Notes under the pieces: model-generated
Databases searched by the model: none
Seen by the model: the letters and a program-made list of their open reading frames with translations, nothing else
What the model was told of the DNA's origin: nothing
In this document: positions 7,261 through 15,125 of the stretch, one piece after another
Layout of the letters: each line of letters opens with the position of its first letter
How positions within the stretch are numbered: position 1 is the first letter of the stretch
Source of the DNA: an uncultured Planctomycetia bacterium
GTDB taxonomy: Bacteria > Planctomycetota > UBA1135 > GCA-002686595
Length of the DNA: 17,066 bases
Direction: 5' to 3'
Assembly (NCBI GenBank): GCA_938003765.1
Contig: CALKYE010000163.1
Span: 1 to 17,066 of the forward strand
Position numbers and translations under genes: made by a program

Positions 7261-9216
7261 ATGGCCAAGGACACCATCACCGTTTTCGACACCCAGGGTC
7301 AGCCTCGCGAGATCCCGCGCGCTGAGTTCATGGAACAGGCCCTGCCCAAGCTTCTGGCGGCGGCCTGGAACGACGCCGGACTCCTGGCGCAGCAGATCAC
7401 CTTCGCGCTCGGGGAAGGGATGCACGAGGGCGTCAAGGACGCGGCCGTGCGCCTGGACGAGCTGGACGGCGGAACCGAGCGCTCGAAGGTGCTCCTGGCG
7501 GCCGTGCAGTTCCAGACGGGGGCTCAAGAACAGGCCGAGGCCTCGCTCCGCGAGTCGCTGGCGAAGCACGGCGAGAGCGCGATCGCGGTGGTCAATCTCG
7601 CGCGCGTGCGCCAGGGGCGCGGCGATGCGACCGAGGCCGAGCAGCTCCTCCAGCGCGCGCTCGAGCTCGACCCCAACCAGGAAAACGCTCTGGGCTGGCG
7701 CTGCCAGATGCTGCAGGAGCGCGGCGGCGACGCGGCGGTGCTGGAGTTCCTCCAGAGCTGGCGCGAGCCGACCGGCCACTGGCGCGCGCGGCTGTGGCTC
7801 GCGAGCCACTGGCTGCGCACCGGCAAGGTCGACGACGGTCTCGAAGAGATGCGCCTGTGCATCGCCGACTCCTCGCGCGACGCCGGCGCGTTCCTCTCCG
7901 CCTGCGCGGAGCTGGGTCGCGCGAACTGCCTCGAAGAGCTCGTGGCCTGGGTCGGACCGTACTTCGACGAGCGCCGCCACCGTCCCGAGACGGGCTTCAA
8001 CCTGATGCAGGCGCTCCTCCAACTCCAGCGCCGCGATGAAGCGCTCGCGATCTACCAGCGCATGGCCGCGCTGAACCTCGCGCCGCTCGTCCCCGCGCTC
8101 ACGCAGTTCGCCAAGGCGCTCGGCGTTCCGGCGCCGGCGGCTCCTCCGGCCGCGACTGCGCCCGCTGCGGCGCCCGCGACCGCTCAGCAGCAGCTCGAGA
8201 TCCGCTTGTTCGTGATCCAAGGGCCCGTGTGGGGTCAGGGCATCGGCGCGCCGTGGCTGATCCCGTCGAAGGACGCCGACGCGCCGCTGATCGCCTTCAC
8301 GAGCTTCAGCGACGCCACGTTGAACGTGGCCAAGGATGCGCCGGCGCCGCAGATCGACGAGGTGCGCAACCGGCTCACGCGCGCGCTGCCGCTGTACCTG
8401 TGCGAAGCGGTGTGGCTGCGCACGCAGGCGCGCTCCGACGTGATCGTTCCGATCCTGCCCGGCGGCGCGTTCGTCGTGACGGGCCAGCTCTGGCCGACCG
8501 ACACGCTGCTCAAGGGCCGGCCGGAGAATCAGCGCCCGAAGTTCCTGCTGCAGGGCGCGCTGACCAAGGACGAGAGCGGTCTGGGCGTCGAGCTCATCGC
8601 CTACGACGGCAAGAGCGGCGCGGAAGTCCACCGCATCGCGGTGAAGGGCCTCAGCTCGCTCGCGGGCGTCTCGGTGCGCTTGGAGCGCGAGCTGCTCGCG
8701 TGGCTCGCGTCTCAAGGTGTCGCGCGCGCGGCGCAAGCCAGTGTCCTCGGCGCGGTGCTCAACGGCGCCAAGGGCGGTTCCGACGACATCACGGTCGCGC
8801 CGCCGGACGCGAGCCAGGACCAGCACCTGCTCGCGCTGTCGAGCCTGCTCTCGCAGGCGATCCCGGCCATCGGGCTGGGCAGTCGCGAGAACCTGGCCGA
8901 CGAGCGCGCGCTCGTGGAAGCGTGCATGGCGCTCGCCCGCACGCAACCGCGCTCGTCCGTCGCACGCGCCATCGCCGCGTGCAGCGTGCTGCTCGCGATC
9001 CGCTACGGCTCGAGCAGCGTGGACAAGTTCAAGGACGAACTCGCAGGCTGGGTCGACTCGGACCGCGCCGACGACGGCGTGCTGCGCCTGCTCTCGCCCG
9101 CGGTGCTGCTGCGGCTGGGCAAGAAGGACAAGTCCGATGCCGCGAAGGCGGAACTGCTCGCCAGCCCGGGCGCGAGCGAGGCCTTCCGCCGCTGGCTCGG
9201 CGAGGTCAAGAGCTGA
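7261..9216 (+). CDS. TPR-repeat protein with unrecognised C-terminal half
   Basis: The product is 651 residues from the ATG at 7261; an in-frame GTG lies four codons earlier (7249). I see no signal peptide, so it is probably cytoplasmic. The N-terminal part (about 75-290) is helical with TPR-like units, the clearest around LARVRQGRGDATEAEQLLQR followed by ALELDPNQENALGW. A linker of Ala and Pro (about 290-315, AAPPAATAPAAAPATAQQQ) separates it from a mixed alpha/beta C-terminal half with no family I recognise (motifs such as FVIQGPVWGQGIGAPW and PGGAFVVTGQLWPTDTLL). TPR regions usually bind other proteins. It faces cysD across a divergent gap, and its stop overlaps the stop end of the zinc-ribbon gene on the other strand by 11 bases. 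Confidence 0.8.
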   Translation: MAKDTITVFDTQGQPREIPRAEFMEQALPKLLAAAWNDAGLLAQQITFALGEGMHEGVKDAAVRLDELDGGTERSKVLLAAVQFQTGAQEQAEASLRESLAKHGESAIAVVNLARVRQGRGDATEAEQLLQRALELDPNQENALGWRCQMLQERGGDAAVLEFLQSWREPTGHWRARLWLASHWLRTGKVDDGLEEMRLCIADSSRDAGAFLSACAELGRANCLEELVAWVGPYFDERRHRPETGFNLMQALLQLQRRDEALAIYQRMAALNLAPLVPALTQFAKALGVPAPAAPPAATAPAAAPATAQQQLEIRLFVIQGPVWGQGIGAPWLIPSKDADAPLIAFTSFSDATLNVAKDAPAPQIDEVRNRLTRALPLYLCEAVWLRTQARSDVIVPILPGGAFVVTGQLWPTDTLLKGRPENQRPKFLLQGALTKDESGLGVELIAYDGKSGAEVHRIAVKGLSSLAGVSVRLERELLAWLASQGVARAAQASVLGAVLNGAKGGSDDITVAPPDASQDQHLLALSSLLSQAIPAIGLGSRENLADERALVEACMALARTQPRSSVARAIAACSVLLAIRYGSSSVDKFKDELAGWVDSDRADDGVLRLLSPAVLLRLGKKDKSDAAKAELLASPGASEAFRRWLGEVKS

Positions 9217-9412
9217 GCCGCACGAGCGACTCGCGCGCGAGCCACGCGAGAGCCATCGCGAACAACACGAGCTTCGGCGCGCTGCTCAAGCAGCCGGCCT
9301 TGAGGTGCTTCTGACGCAGCGAGCCCGCGCACTGCGGGCACACGAGCGGCTTGGGGCTCGGCAGTTCGACCGCGCAGTGCGGGCAGTGGGTTCCCTGGAC
9401 GAGGCGCGGCAT
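9206..9412 (-). CDS. small zinc-ribbon protein with C-terminal membrane segment
   Basis: The product is 68 residues. The gene lies inside a longer spurious frame on the same strand, so length-based gene callers may misplace its start. From the ATG at 9412 it reads a four-cysteine zinc ribbon, CPHC (10-13) and CPQC (25-28), with a short VELPSPKPLV knuckle between. A hydrophobic helix follows (about 47-59, KLVLFAMALAWLA). It starts 11 bases after the mqnA stop and so is probably cotranscribed with it. Its last codons overlap the 3' end of the convergent TPR gene by 11 bases. No Shine-Dalgarno is seen. Role unknown; zinc-ribbon plus one membrane helix is common in small bacterial regulators or assembly factors. 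Confidence 0.65.
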   Translation of the reverse strand: MPRLVQGTHCPHCAVELPSPKPLVCPQCAGSLRQKHLKAGCLSSAPKLVLFAMALAWLARESLVRLSS

Positions 9413-9423
9413 GGCGGCGTGGC

Positions 9424-10233
9424 TCAGAGCGCGATGGGCGTCGGCTCGAGCGCGCCGTCGCACAGGCCGAGCTTCGCCGCGCGGTCGCGGAACGCGCGCA
9501 GTGCGGGCGCGAGCTGCGCGCCGGGGTCGTACCAGCACTCCTCGAGCAGGTACTTGCGGCACGCGGCCAGCGGCAGCGCCCACGCCTGAGCCGCTTCGCT
9601 GGCGAGTCGCTCGAGCTGCGCTGCGCCGCGCTCGCGCGCGCTGCGGAAGCAACTGAGGTGCTCTGCCGTGAGTTCGACGCCCGGGCGGACGACCCACGCG
9701 GCGAACACGAACGGCAGCCCCGTGTCGGCGCGCCAGGCTTCGCTCGGATTGAAGCGCGGCGGCGCGCCGTCGGAGAGCGCTTCGACCAGCGCGCGATCGC
9801 CGATGCGCAGCCAGCCGCCCGCGTCGCGCTGCGCCGCCGCCTCGCGCACGTCGACGCTCGGATCCACCTCGACCAGGCGGGCCTGCGGCTCGCGCGTGGA
9901 GAGCGTGATCGCGAGCAGCGCTTGCGCCGCGCGGCTCGAGGGATCGAGCAGCACATCGCGCAACTCGCCGACGGGCCGGCGCAGGAAGAGCTGCACGCTG
10001 GCGACGTAGCCCTGACCCGCGACCACCGGGCCTGCGAGGTAGGCGTATCCCGGCGCGCGGAACAGCTCGATCGAGCTGACCAGCGCGACGTCGAGCGTGC
10101 CGCGCCGCAGGCGCTCGATCAGGCGCGCCGGCACGTCGCGCACGTACTCGATGCGGCCGTCGTCCTCGAGCCCGAAGTTGATCGGCCGGGCGACGAGGTA
10201 GGGCACGGCGCCGACGCGCAATCTGGATTCCAC
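9424..10233 (-). CDS. mqnA: chorismate dehydratase MqnA-like (futalosine menaquinone pathway)
   Basis: The product is 269 residues from a GTG at 10233, a usual length for the MqnA/MqnD periplasmic-binding-like fold. MqnA removes water from chorismate to give 3-enolpyruvyl-benzoate, the first step of the futalosine route to menaquinone. Family signature is clear: LRVGAVPYLVARPINFG at the N terminus, RRGTLDVALVSSIELFR (43-59), GQGYVASVQLF (73-83) and SSRAAQALL (99-107). The frame is open to 10536, but the upstream part is Arg-rich, crosses the divergent gene at 10350 and adds nothing to the family pattern, so I start at the GTG. MqnA versus MqnD cannot be fully separated by eye; the VSSIE motif favours MqnA. 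A small zinc-ribbon gene follows 11 bases later. Confidence 0.82.
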   Translation of the reverse strand: MESRLRVGAVPYLVARPINFGLEDDGRIEYVRDVPARLIERLRRGTLDVALVSSIELFRAPGYAYLAGPVVAGQGYVASVQLFLRRPVGELRDVLLDPSSRAAQALLAITLSTREPQARLVEVDPSVDVREAAAQRDAGGWLRIGDRALVEALSDGAPPRFNPSEAWRADTGLPFVFAAWVVRPGVELTAEHLSCFRSARERGAAQLERLASEAAQAWALPLAACRKYLLEECWYDPGAQLAPALRAFRDRAAKLGLCDGALEPTPIAL

Positions 10234-10332
10234 GCGGCGAATGTACGCAGCCGCGCTGTCCCGCAACAACAGCGCGTCGGCGCGCGCGGCGCGGAGTCGT
10301 CGTCGCCGATGGCGAGCCGCGCTGGGAGCGCT

Positions 10333-10338
10333 TACAGT
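10333..10338 (+). promoter_or_regulatory. possible -10 element close to the methyltransferase ATG
   Basis: TACAGT fits TAnnnT and ends 11 bases before the ATG at 10350, with no Shine-Dalgarno between. If used, the transcript would have an almost absent leader. No -35 match is visible. Confidence 0.25.
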
Positions 10339-10349
10339 CCCGCCCGTCC

Positions 10350-11273
10350 ATGCGGCCCGCGCACTTCGCCGAAAGCGCCTTCGACGACTACGAACTCGTC
10401 GACTCGGGCGGCGCCGAGAAGCTCGAGCGCTACGGCCCCGTCGTGGTCCGCCGTCCCGACCCGCAGGCGCTGTGGCGCCCGCGAGCCGCGGCGGTGGAAT
10501 GGGAGAGCGCGCACCTGTGCTTCGAGCGAGATCCACAGAGCGGCGGCAAGCGCGGTCGCTGGATCGAAGCGCGGCACGCGCCCGCGTTCGCCCGCGGCGA
10601 GCGAGCGGCGTGGCCCGTGCGCTTCGGCGCGGCGCAGTGCGTCGTTCGGCCGACCTCGTTCAAGCACCTCGGGCTGTTCCCCGAGCAGGCCGCCAACTGG
10701 GCCTGGATCGCTGAGGCGCGCGCGCAGTTCGCTCCCGCGCGGCCGCGCCTGCTCAACCTGTTCGGCTACACCGGAATGGCGAGCATCGTCGGCGCGCAGG
10801 CCGGCTACGAAGTCACGCACGTCGACGCTTCGAAGACCTCGCTCGCGTGGATGAAGGAGAACGCGCGCGCCAGCGGACTCGCCGACGACGCGCTGCGCGT
10901 GATCCTCGACGATGCGCTGGCCTTCGCACGGCGCGAGGTGCGGCGCGGCTCGCGCTACGAGGGCCTCGTGCTCGATCCGCCGCACCACGGGCGCGGACCC
11001 AAGGGCGAGCTGTGGCAGTTCGAGGAGCACATCGCGCCGCTGGTGGAGGCCTGCGCCGCGCTGCTCGCGCCGCGCGCGTGGCTGGTGCTCTCGACCTACG
11101 CGATCGGCTTCTCGCCGCTGGGGCTCGCGAACCTGCTCGCGCCGCACGGCGATCAACTCGCGGCGGGCGAACTGGTGCTCAGCGAGCGCGCGCAAGGCCA
11201 GGGCGAGCCGCGCAAGCTGCCGTGCGGCTTCTGCGCGCGACTGTGGCGCGGGCTGGAGCTGCGCGCGACATGA
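10350..11273 (+). CDS. class I SAM-dependent methyltransferase, RlmI/COG1092-like
   Basis: The product is 307 residues. The N-terminal third (DSGGAEKLERYGPVVVRRP) matches the pattern seen in COG1092-type proteins but lacks an evident PUA domain. The Rossmann core starts with motif I NLFGYTG (136-142), an acidic residue D159 for the ribose, and the motif IV DPPHHGRG (209-216), which in RlmI/RlmK-type enzymes is DPPxF. These enzymes methylate rRNA bases, typically at cytosine C5 or guanine; the exact target cannot be read here. The gene opens a three-gene operon: its stop overlaps the next ATG (ATGA). Pairing with a pseudouridine synthase supports a role in RNA modification. The 116-base gap upstream is shared with the divergent mqnA. 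Confidence 0.85.
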   Translation: MRPAHFAESAFDDYELVDSGGAEKLERYGPVVVRRPDPQALWRPRAAAVEWESAHLCFERDPQSGGKRGRWIEARHAPAFARGERAAWPVRFGAAQCVVRPTSFKHLGLFPEQAANWAWIAEARAQFAPARPRLLNLFGYTGMASIVGAQAGYEVTHVDASKTSLAWMKENARASGLADDALRVILDDALAFARREVRRGSRYEGLVLDPPHHGRGPKGELWQFEEHIAPLVEACAALLAPRAWLVLSTYAIGFSPLGLANLLAPHGDQLAAGELVLSERAQGQGEPRKLPCGFCARLWRGLELRAT

Positions 11274-11980
11274 CGCTCGCGCGCCTGCACGTCGACAACC
11301 ACCTGCTCGCGCTGGCGAAGAGCGCCGGTGAGCCGGTGGTCCCCGACGAGTCGGGCGACCTGTCGCTGCTCGAGCGCGGCAAGCACTGGATCGCGGAGGA
11401 GTTCAACAAGCCCGGGGACGTGTTCCTGGGCGTCGTGCACCGCCTCGACCGCCCCGTGTCGGGCGTCGTGCTGTTCGCGCGCACCAGCAAGGCCGCCGCG
11501 CGGCTCTCCGAGCAGTTCCGCACGCACACGGTGCGCAAGCTGTACTTCGGCGTCAGCTCGTCGGTCCCGCGCGGCGCTGCGAGCGGCGAGATCACGCAGT
11601 GGCTGGTGAAGGACTCCGCGAGCAACACCGTGCGCCTCGGTCGCGAGGGCGAGAGCGGCGCGTTGCTCGCGCGCACGCGCTATCGCGTCGTCGGTCACGT
11701 CGACGCGCTCGTACACATCGAGCTCGAGCCGCTGACCGGCCGTCCGCACCAACTGCGAGTGGCGTGCGCGAGCTTGGGCGCGCCGTTGCTCGGCGACCTC
11801 AAGTACGGCGCGCGCGACGCGCTCGAGGACCGCTCGATCGCGCTGCACGCCGCCGAGCTCGAGATCGAACACCCGACGCTGCGCACGCGGCTCGAGTTGC
11901 GCTGCGAGCCGCCTGACAGGCCTTGGTGGCGCTCGCGCGCGGAAGCGTTGAGCCGTGCGCGCAAGGGAGCGGGGTCGTGA
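11270..11980 (+). CDS. RluA-family pseudouridine synthase
   Basis: The product is 236 residues, from the ATG at 11270 that overlaps the methyltransferase stop by four bases. It isomerises uridine to pseudouridine in rRNA or tRNA. The catalytic motif GVVHRLDRPVSGVVLFA holds the catalytic Asp at about residue 60. Other family blocks are RKLYFGV (about 89-95), the ELEPLTGRPHQLRVA stretch and the C-terminal LHAAELEIEHP. There is no N-terminal S4 domain, as in RluA/TruC rather than RluC/RluD. Specificity (23S, 16S or tRNA) cannot be assigned. The frame is open much further upstream, but that part is a shadow of the methyltransferase gene. A four-base GTGA overlap couples it to the SGNH gene. Confidence 0.9.
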   Translation: MTLARLHVDNHLLALAKSAGEPVVPDESGDLSLLERGKHWIAEEFNKPGDVFLGVVHRLDRPVSGVVLFARTSKAAARLSEQFRTHTVRKLYFGVSSSVPRGAASGEITQWLVKDSASNTVRLGREGESGALLARTRYRVVGHVDALVHIELEPLTGRPHQLRVACASLGAPLLGDLKYGARDALEDRSIALHAAELEIEHPTLRTRLELRCEPPDRPWWRSRAEALSRARKGAGS

Positions 11981-13113
11981 GCCGCGCTTGGCTGCGCCGG
12001 CTCGCGCTCGCGAGCGTGAGCCTCGTCGCGGGGCTCGCCGTCGCCGAGATCGCAGCGCGCGTGGCGCTGGGTGAGCGCTTCGTGTTCGGCGCGCACTTCG
12101 GCGCGCCGCAGGGCATCTGCGGCGAGTTCGATCCGGATCTGGGTTGGCGCAACCGACCGTCGACGAGCGTTCGCATCGCGGCGCGCGGCTTCTCGTACCA
12201 CGTCACGCTCAACGAGCGCGGCGAGCGCGGTCCGCTGCGGCCGCACGCCAAGCCCGCGGGCGTGAAGCGTGTCGTCGTGCTCGGCGATTCGACGGCGTGG
12301 GGTTGGGGCGTCGACGACGAGCGCGCTTGGACTCGACTGGTCGAGCGCGAACTGGGCGGCGCGGTCGAGCTCATCAACCTCGCCGTGCCCGGCTACGGCA
12401 CCGATCAGGAGCTGTGGACGCTCGAGCGCGCGGGGCTCGCGTACGAGCCCGACGTCGTGCTGCTCGCACTGGTGCACAACGACCTGCTGAGCAATCGCTT
12501 CGCGGTGATGCAGGGCATGAACAAGCCGGTGTACCAGCGCTCGGCCAGCGGTGAGTGGGAGCTGACCGGACGGCCGGTCGCGTTGCCCGAGGGCGTCGGC
12601 GACCTGTCGCAGCGGCGCACGCGGCGCGTGCTCGCGATGTACAGCGCGCTGTTCAAGTGGTTCGAGCCGCCCGCGCCCGAGCCCACGCGTTACGACCTCG
12701 CCGATCCCAAGGTGCGCGCTGGCATCGAGCGCTTCTGGAACGACGTCACCGACCCGCAAGGTTGGACCTACATGCTGCTCGGGCGCGTGAACGAGACGAT
12801 GCGCGCGCGTGGCGCCCAGCTCGTGGCGTTCGTGATCCCGCACCTCGTCGACCGACACCTCTACGACCCGCGCGAGAGCGCGCCCGAGCCGATCGACGAT
12901 CCGGCGAGCTACTCCAGCTACGGCTCGCGCAAGCTGGCCGAGGCTGGCGCTGCTTTGAGCTTCGCAACGTTCTCAGTCGACGCGAGCTTGCTGGCCGCTG
13001 TGCGCGCCGGCGAGAACCTCGACTGCGGCGATGAGCACTTGAACGAGCGCGGCAACGAGATCGTGGCTGAAGTCGTGGCGCACGAGCTGCGCGCGCGCTT
13101 GCAGTTGCGTTGA
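11977..13113 (+). CDS. membrane-anchored SGNH/GDSL hydrolase
   Basis: The product is 378 residues from a GTG at 11977 that overlaps the previous stop (GTGA), with AGGGAG about ten bases upstream. A basic start and a hydrophobic stretch (about 9-29) form a signal anchor. The SGNH blocks follow: GDS at 103-105 with nucleophile S105, GYGTDQE at 139-145, HND at 167-169, and DEHLN with D352 and H354 near the end. Enzymes of this type are esterases or O-acyl transferases/deacylases acting on lipids, glycans or other esters outside the membrane; the substrate cannot be told. A middle insert (about 175-300) is typical of longer bacterial members. Its place behind two RNA-modifying genes is unexplained. 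It ends 19 bases from a convergent gene. Confidence 0.88.
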   Translation: MSRAWLRRLALASVSLVAGLAVAEIAARVALGERFVFGAHFGAPQGICGEFDPDLGWRNRPSTSVRIAARGFSYHVTLNERGERGPLRPHAKPAGVKRVVVLGDSTAWGWGVDDERAWTRLVERELGGAVELINLAVPGYGTDQELWTLERAGLAYEPDVVLLALVHNDLLSNRFAVMQGMNKPVYQRSASGEWELTGRPVALPEGVGDLSQRRTRRVLAMYSALFKWFEPPAPEPTRYDLADPKVRAGIERFWNDVTDPQGWTYMLLGRVNETMRARGAQLVAFVIPHLVDRHLYDPRESAPEPIDDPASYSSYGSRKLAEAGAALSFATFSVDASLLAAVRAGENLDCGDEHLNERGNEIVAEVVAHELRARLQLR

Positions 13114-13132
13114 GCGCGTTCTCCGCCGGCGT

Positions 13133-13924
13133 CTAGCGAGTGGCCGAGTAGTCGCGCCACGTCCGCTGCAGCTCAGAGCGCATCTGCTTGACTCGATCCA
13201 GCGCCGACTGCACCGCAGGGTTCTGCGCCGAGGAGTACACGAAGTGGAACTCGTAGCCCGGCGCGAACCAGCCGCCGCATTGGTGGCGCACGTGTCCCAG
13301 CGCGTCGCACTCGGGCGCAGCGGGCTTCGCCGCGTCGTCCGCGCGCCAGATGACCAGTCCTTCTCCTCGGTCCCACGCAGCCGATAGGTCTTCCGCTGCT
13401 GCTGCCACCGCTTGTTCGGCGATCGGCGCCGCCTCACTCTCGAACTGCTCTTTGAGGAACTCGAAGTGGCGGCGGTCCACGTCGTTGAGTGTCGTCGGAT
13501 CCACTCGCTCGGTCGGATCGAAGGGCGTGGTGGTGAACAGGCGCACCAGCTCGCGTTGGCGCTCCGCGCTCAGCGTGCCGTACGTCTCTCGCCCGATCAG
13601 ACGCCAAACTGCGAGGCGCTGCTCATCGTCGAGATCACTCCATCGAAGTTCGCCGCTCTCCAGCCGTTCTCGCAGCGCACGCGCGTCCGATGTCGCGGGC
13701 GGCGGCTGATCGGCGAGCGGCGATCGCACCGGCTCCACTTCTGTTGTGGGCGTGGAGGCGGCGGTCGTGGCGGCTGGGGCCGCTGGCGCAGTCGGCTCGA
13801 TCGGTCGTCCGCCGAACTCCGCAGTCGACGTGCGGAACGTGGTGGTCAGCAGCAGGGCCGCGCTCGCTCCGACGCCGATCCACAGCACGGCTCGCAGTCC
13901 TCCGGATCGAGCGAGGCGATTCAT
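13133..13924 (-). CDS. membrane-anchored protein of unknown function
   Basis: The product is 263 residues and matches no family I know. It has an N-terminal anchor (about 11-29), a Pro/Ala/Thr-rich linker (about 40-80) and a helical region with many Glu, Arg and Leu (about 80-190), including LRERLESGELRWSDLDDEQR. A short globular tail has a single pair of cysteines, C206 and C216 (ECDALGHVRHQC), then GGWFAPGYEFHFVYSS. The cysteines could form a disulfide if the domain is outside the membrane. It begins 66 bases after the ATP-grasp stop on the same strand, so it is probably the last gene of that unit. It is convergent with the SGNH gene. Confidence 0.7.
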   Translation of the reverse strand: MNRLARSGGLRAVLWIGVGASAALLLTTTFRTSTAEFGGRPIEPTAPAAPAATTAASTPTTEVEPVRSPLADQPPPATSDARALRERLESGELRWSDLDDEQRLAVWRLIGRETYGTLSAERQRELVRLFTTTPFDPTERVDPTTLNDVDRRHFEFLKEQFESEAAPIAEQAVAAAAEDLSAAWDRGEGLVIWRADDAAKPAAPECDALGHVRHQCGGWFAPGYEFHFVYSSAQNPAVQSALDRVKQMRSELQRTWRDYSATR

Positions 13925-13990
13925 GGCTTCGGACTGTGCGCGTGAGGCGGGTTCAAGCGATGAGTGCGCGCTGGCGGAGCGCCACGCGTC

Positions 13991-15028
13991 TCACGTCGCG
14001 TCGGCGGCCTTCCACAGCGGCCGCCAGGCGAGGCCGAGGTTCAGGATCTTCTGGATCAGCGCGGGGTACTCGATGCCCGCGGCGCGCGCGGAGTCGGCGA
14101 AGTCCTCGTCGCGCGCCAAGTCGGGATTGGCGTTGGCCTCGATCACGAACACGCGCCCGTCGGGAGTGAGGCGCAGGTCGATGCGCGCGTAGCCCGAGAG
14201 GCCGAGCGCGCTGTAGACGCCGCGGCACACGCGCGCGATCTCGCGCTGCGCTTCGGGAGTGAGGTCTTCAGCGAGGCCGGTGCGGATGTCGTGGCGACGC
14301 TGGTACGCCGCGCTCCACTTCACGCGCTCGGTGGCGATGCGCGGCGCGTCCTCGGGCCAGTCGTTGAAGGTCATCTCCCACACCGGCAGCGTTTCGACGC
14401 GCGCGTTGCCGACCAGGCCCACGTACAGCTCGCGGCCGTCGATGTATTCCTCGACCAGCACGTCGAGGCCGTACTGCTCGTGCATGAACTCGACGCGCTC
14501 GCGCAGCTTCTCGTCGTTCGCGACCACGCTCGCCTGCGCGATGCCGAGCGAGGCGTCCTCGATCACGGACTTGACCAGCAGCGGGTAGTCCACGCGCGAC
14601 GGCTTGCGCGCCTTCTTGCCGACCGGCACGACGAAGCCGCGCGGCGTGCGGATGCGGTGCCAGGTGAGGATCTTCTTCGTCAGCAGCTTGTCGTGCGCGA
14701 TCATCAGCCCGCGCGGGTTGCAGCCCGAGTAGGCGCAGCGCAGCAGCTCGACGAAGCTGATCACGGCCTGCCCGTAGAGCGAAACGCCGTGGAACTCTTC
14801 GAGCACGTTGAAGGTGATGTGCGGCTTGAACGAGTCGATCGCGTCGCGCAGCACCTGCAGGTCGTCGTGCACGCCGACGACGCGGGTCTCGTGGCCGAGT
14901 TCGCCCAGCGCGGAGAGGATGTCGTGCTCCGTGCGCCAGGGCACGATGGTCGGGCCGCTGCGCGCGGAAGTGTCCTGCGGCGGGACCAGGTCCTCGTGCA
15001 TCAGCACGAGCACGCGCAGCTTTCTCAT
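13991..15028 (-). CDS. ATP-grasp ligase, D-Ala-D-Ala ligase-like
   Basis: The product is 345 residues. I chose the ATG at 15028 because the conserved fold starts at KLRVLVLMHEDL; the frame is open to 15085 but that adds only 19 low-complexity residues. An N-terminal preATP-grasp domain (1-95) leads to an ATP-grasp core: HDKLLTK (112-118), PLLVKSV with K153, VEEYIDGREL (192-201), the metal and phosphate block YARIDLRL with D284 and VIEANANPDL with E297 and N299. Such enzymes form peptide-like bonds through acyl phosphates. Overall it belongs near COG1181, but the N-terminal segment (GPTIVPWRTEHDIL) is not that of a housekeeping Ddl and peptidoglycan genes are absent, so the substrates are unknown. 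It lies 97 bases after the metallopeptidase gene. Confidence 0.85.
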   Translation of the reverse strand: MRKLRVLVLMHEDLVPPQDTSARSGPTIVPWRTEHDILSALGELGHETRVVGVHDDLQVLRDAIDSFKPHITFNVLEEFHGVSLYGQAVISFVELLRCAYSGCNPRGLMIAHDKLLTKKILTWHRIRTPRGFVVPVGKKARKPSRVDYPLLVKSVIEDASLGIAQASVVANDEKLRERVEFMHEQYGLDVLVEEYIDGRELYVGLVGNARVETLPVWEMTFNDWPEDAPRIATERVKWSAAYQRRHDIRTGLAEDLTPEAQREIARVCRGVYSALGLSGYARIDLRLTPDGRVFVIEANANPDLARDEDFADSARAAGIEYPALIQKILNLGLAWRPLWKAADAT

Positions 15029-15125
15029 AGTGGGCTTCGCACGAGATCCGAGCGGGGGCAGCGGCGCGCGAGAGCGCAGCGCCAAGCCATGTTGGCGAGC
15101 GAGCGGGCCCCGCGCAATGCGCGCC

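Noticed and set aside
7135..8946. 603-codon minus-strand open frame across the TPR gene
   Set aside because: Arg/Glu/His-rich shadow with no domain pattern; the plus frame shows TPR units.
10234..10536. N-terminal extension of mqnA by about 100 residues
   Set aside because: Arg-rich and overlaps the divergent methyltransferase gene; the family pattern starts at the GTG at 10233.
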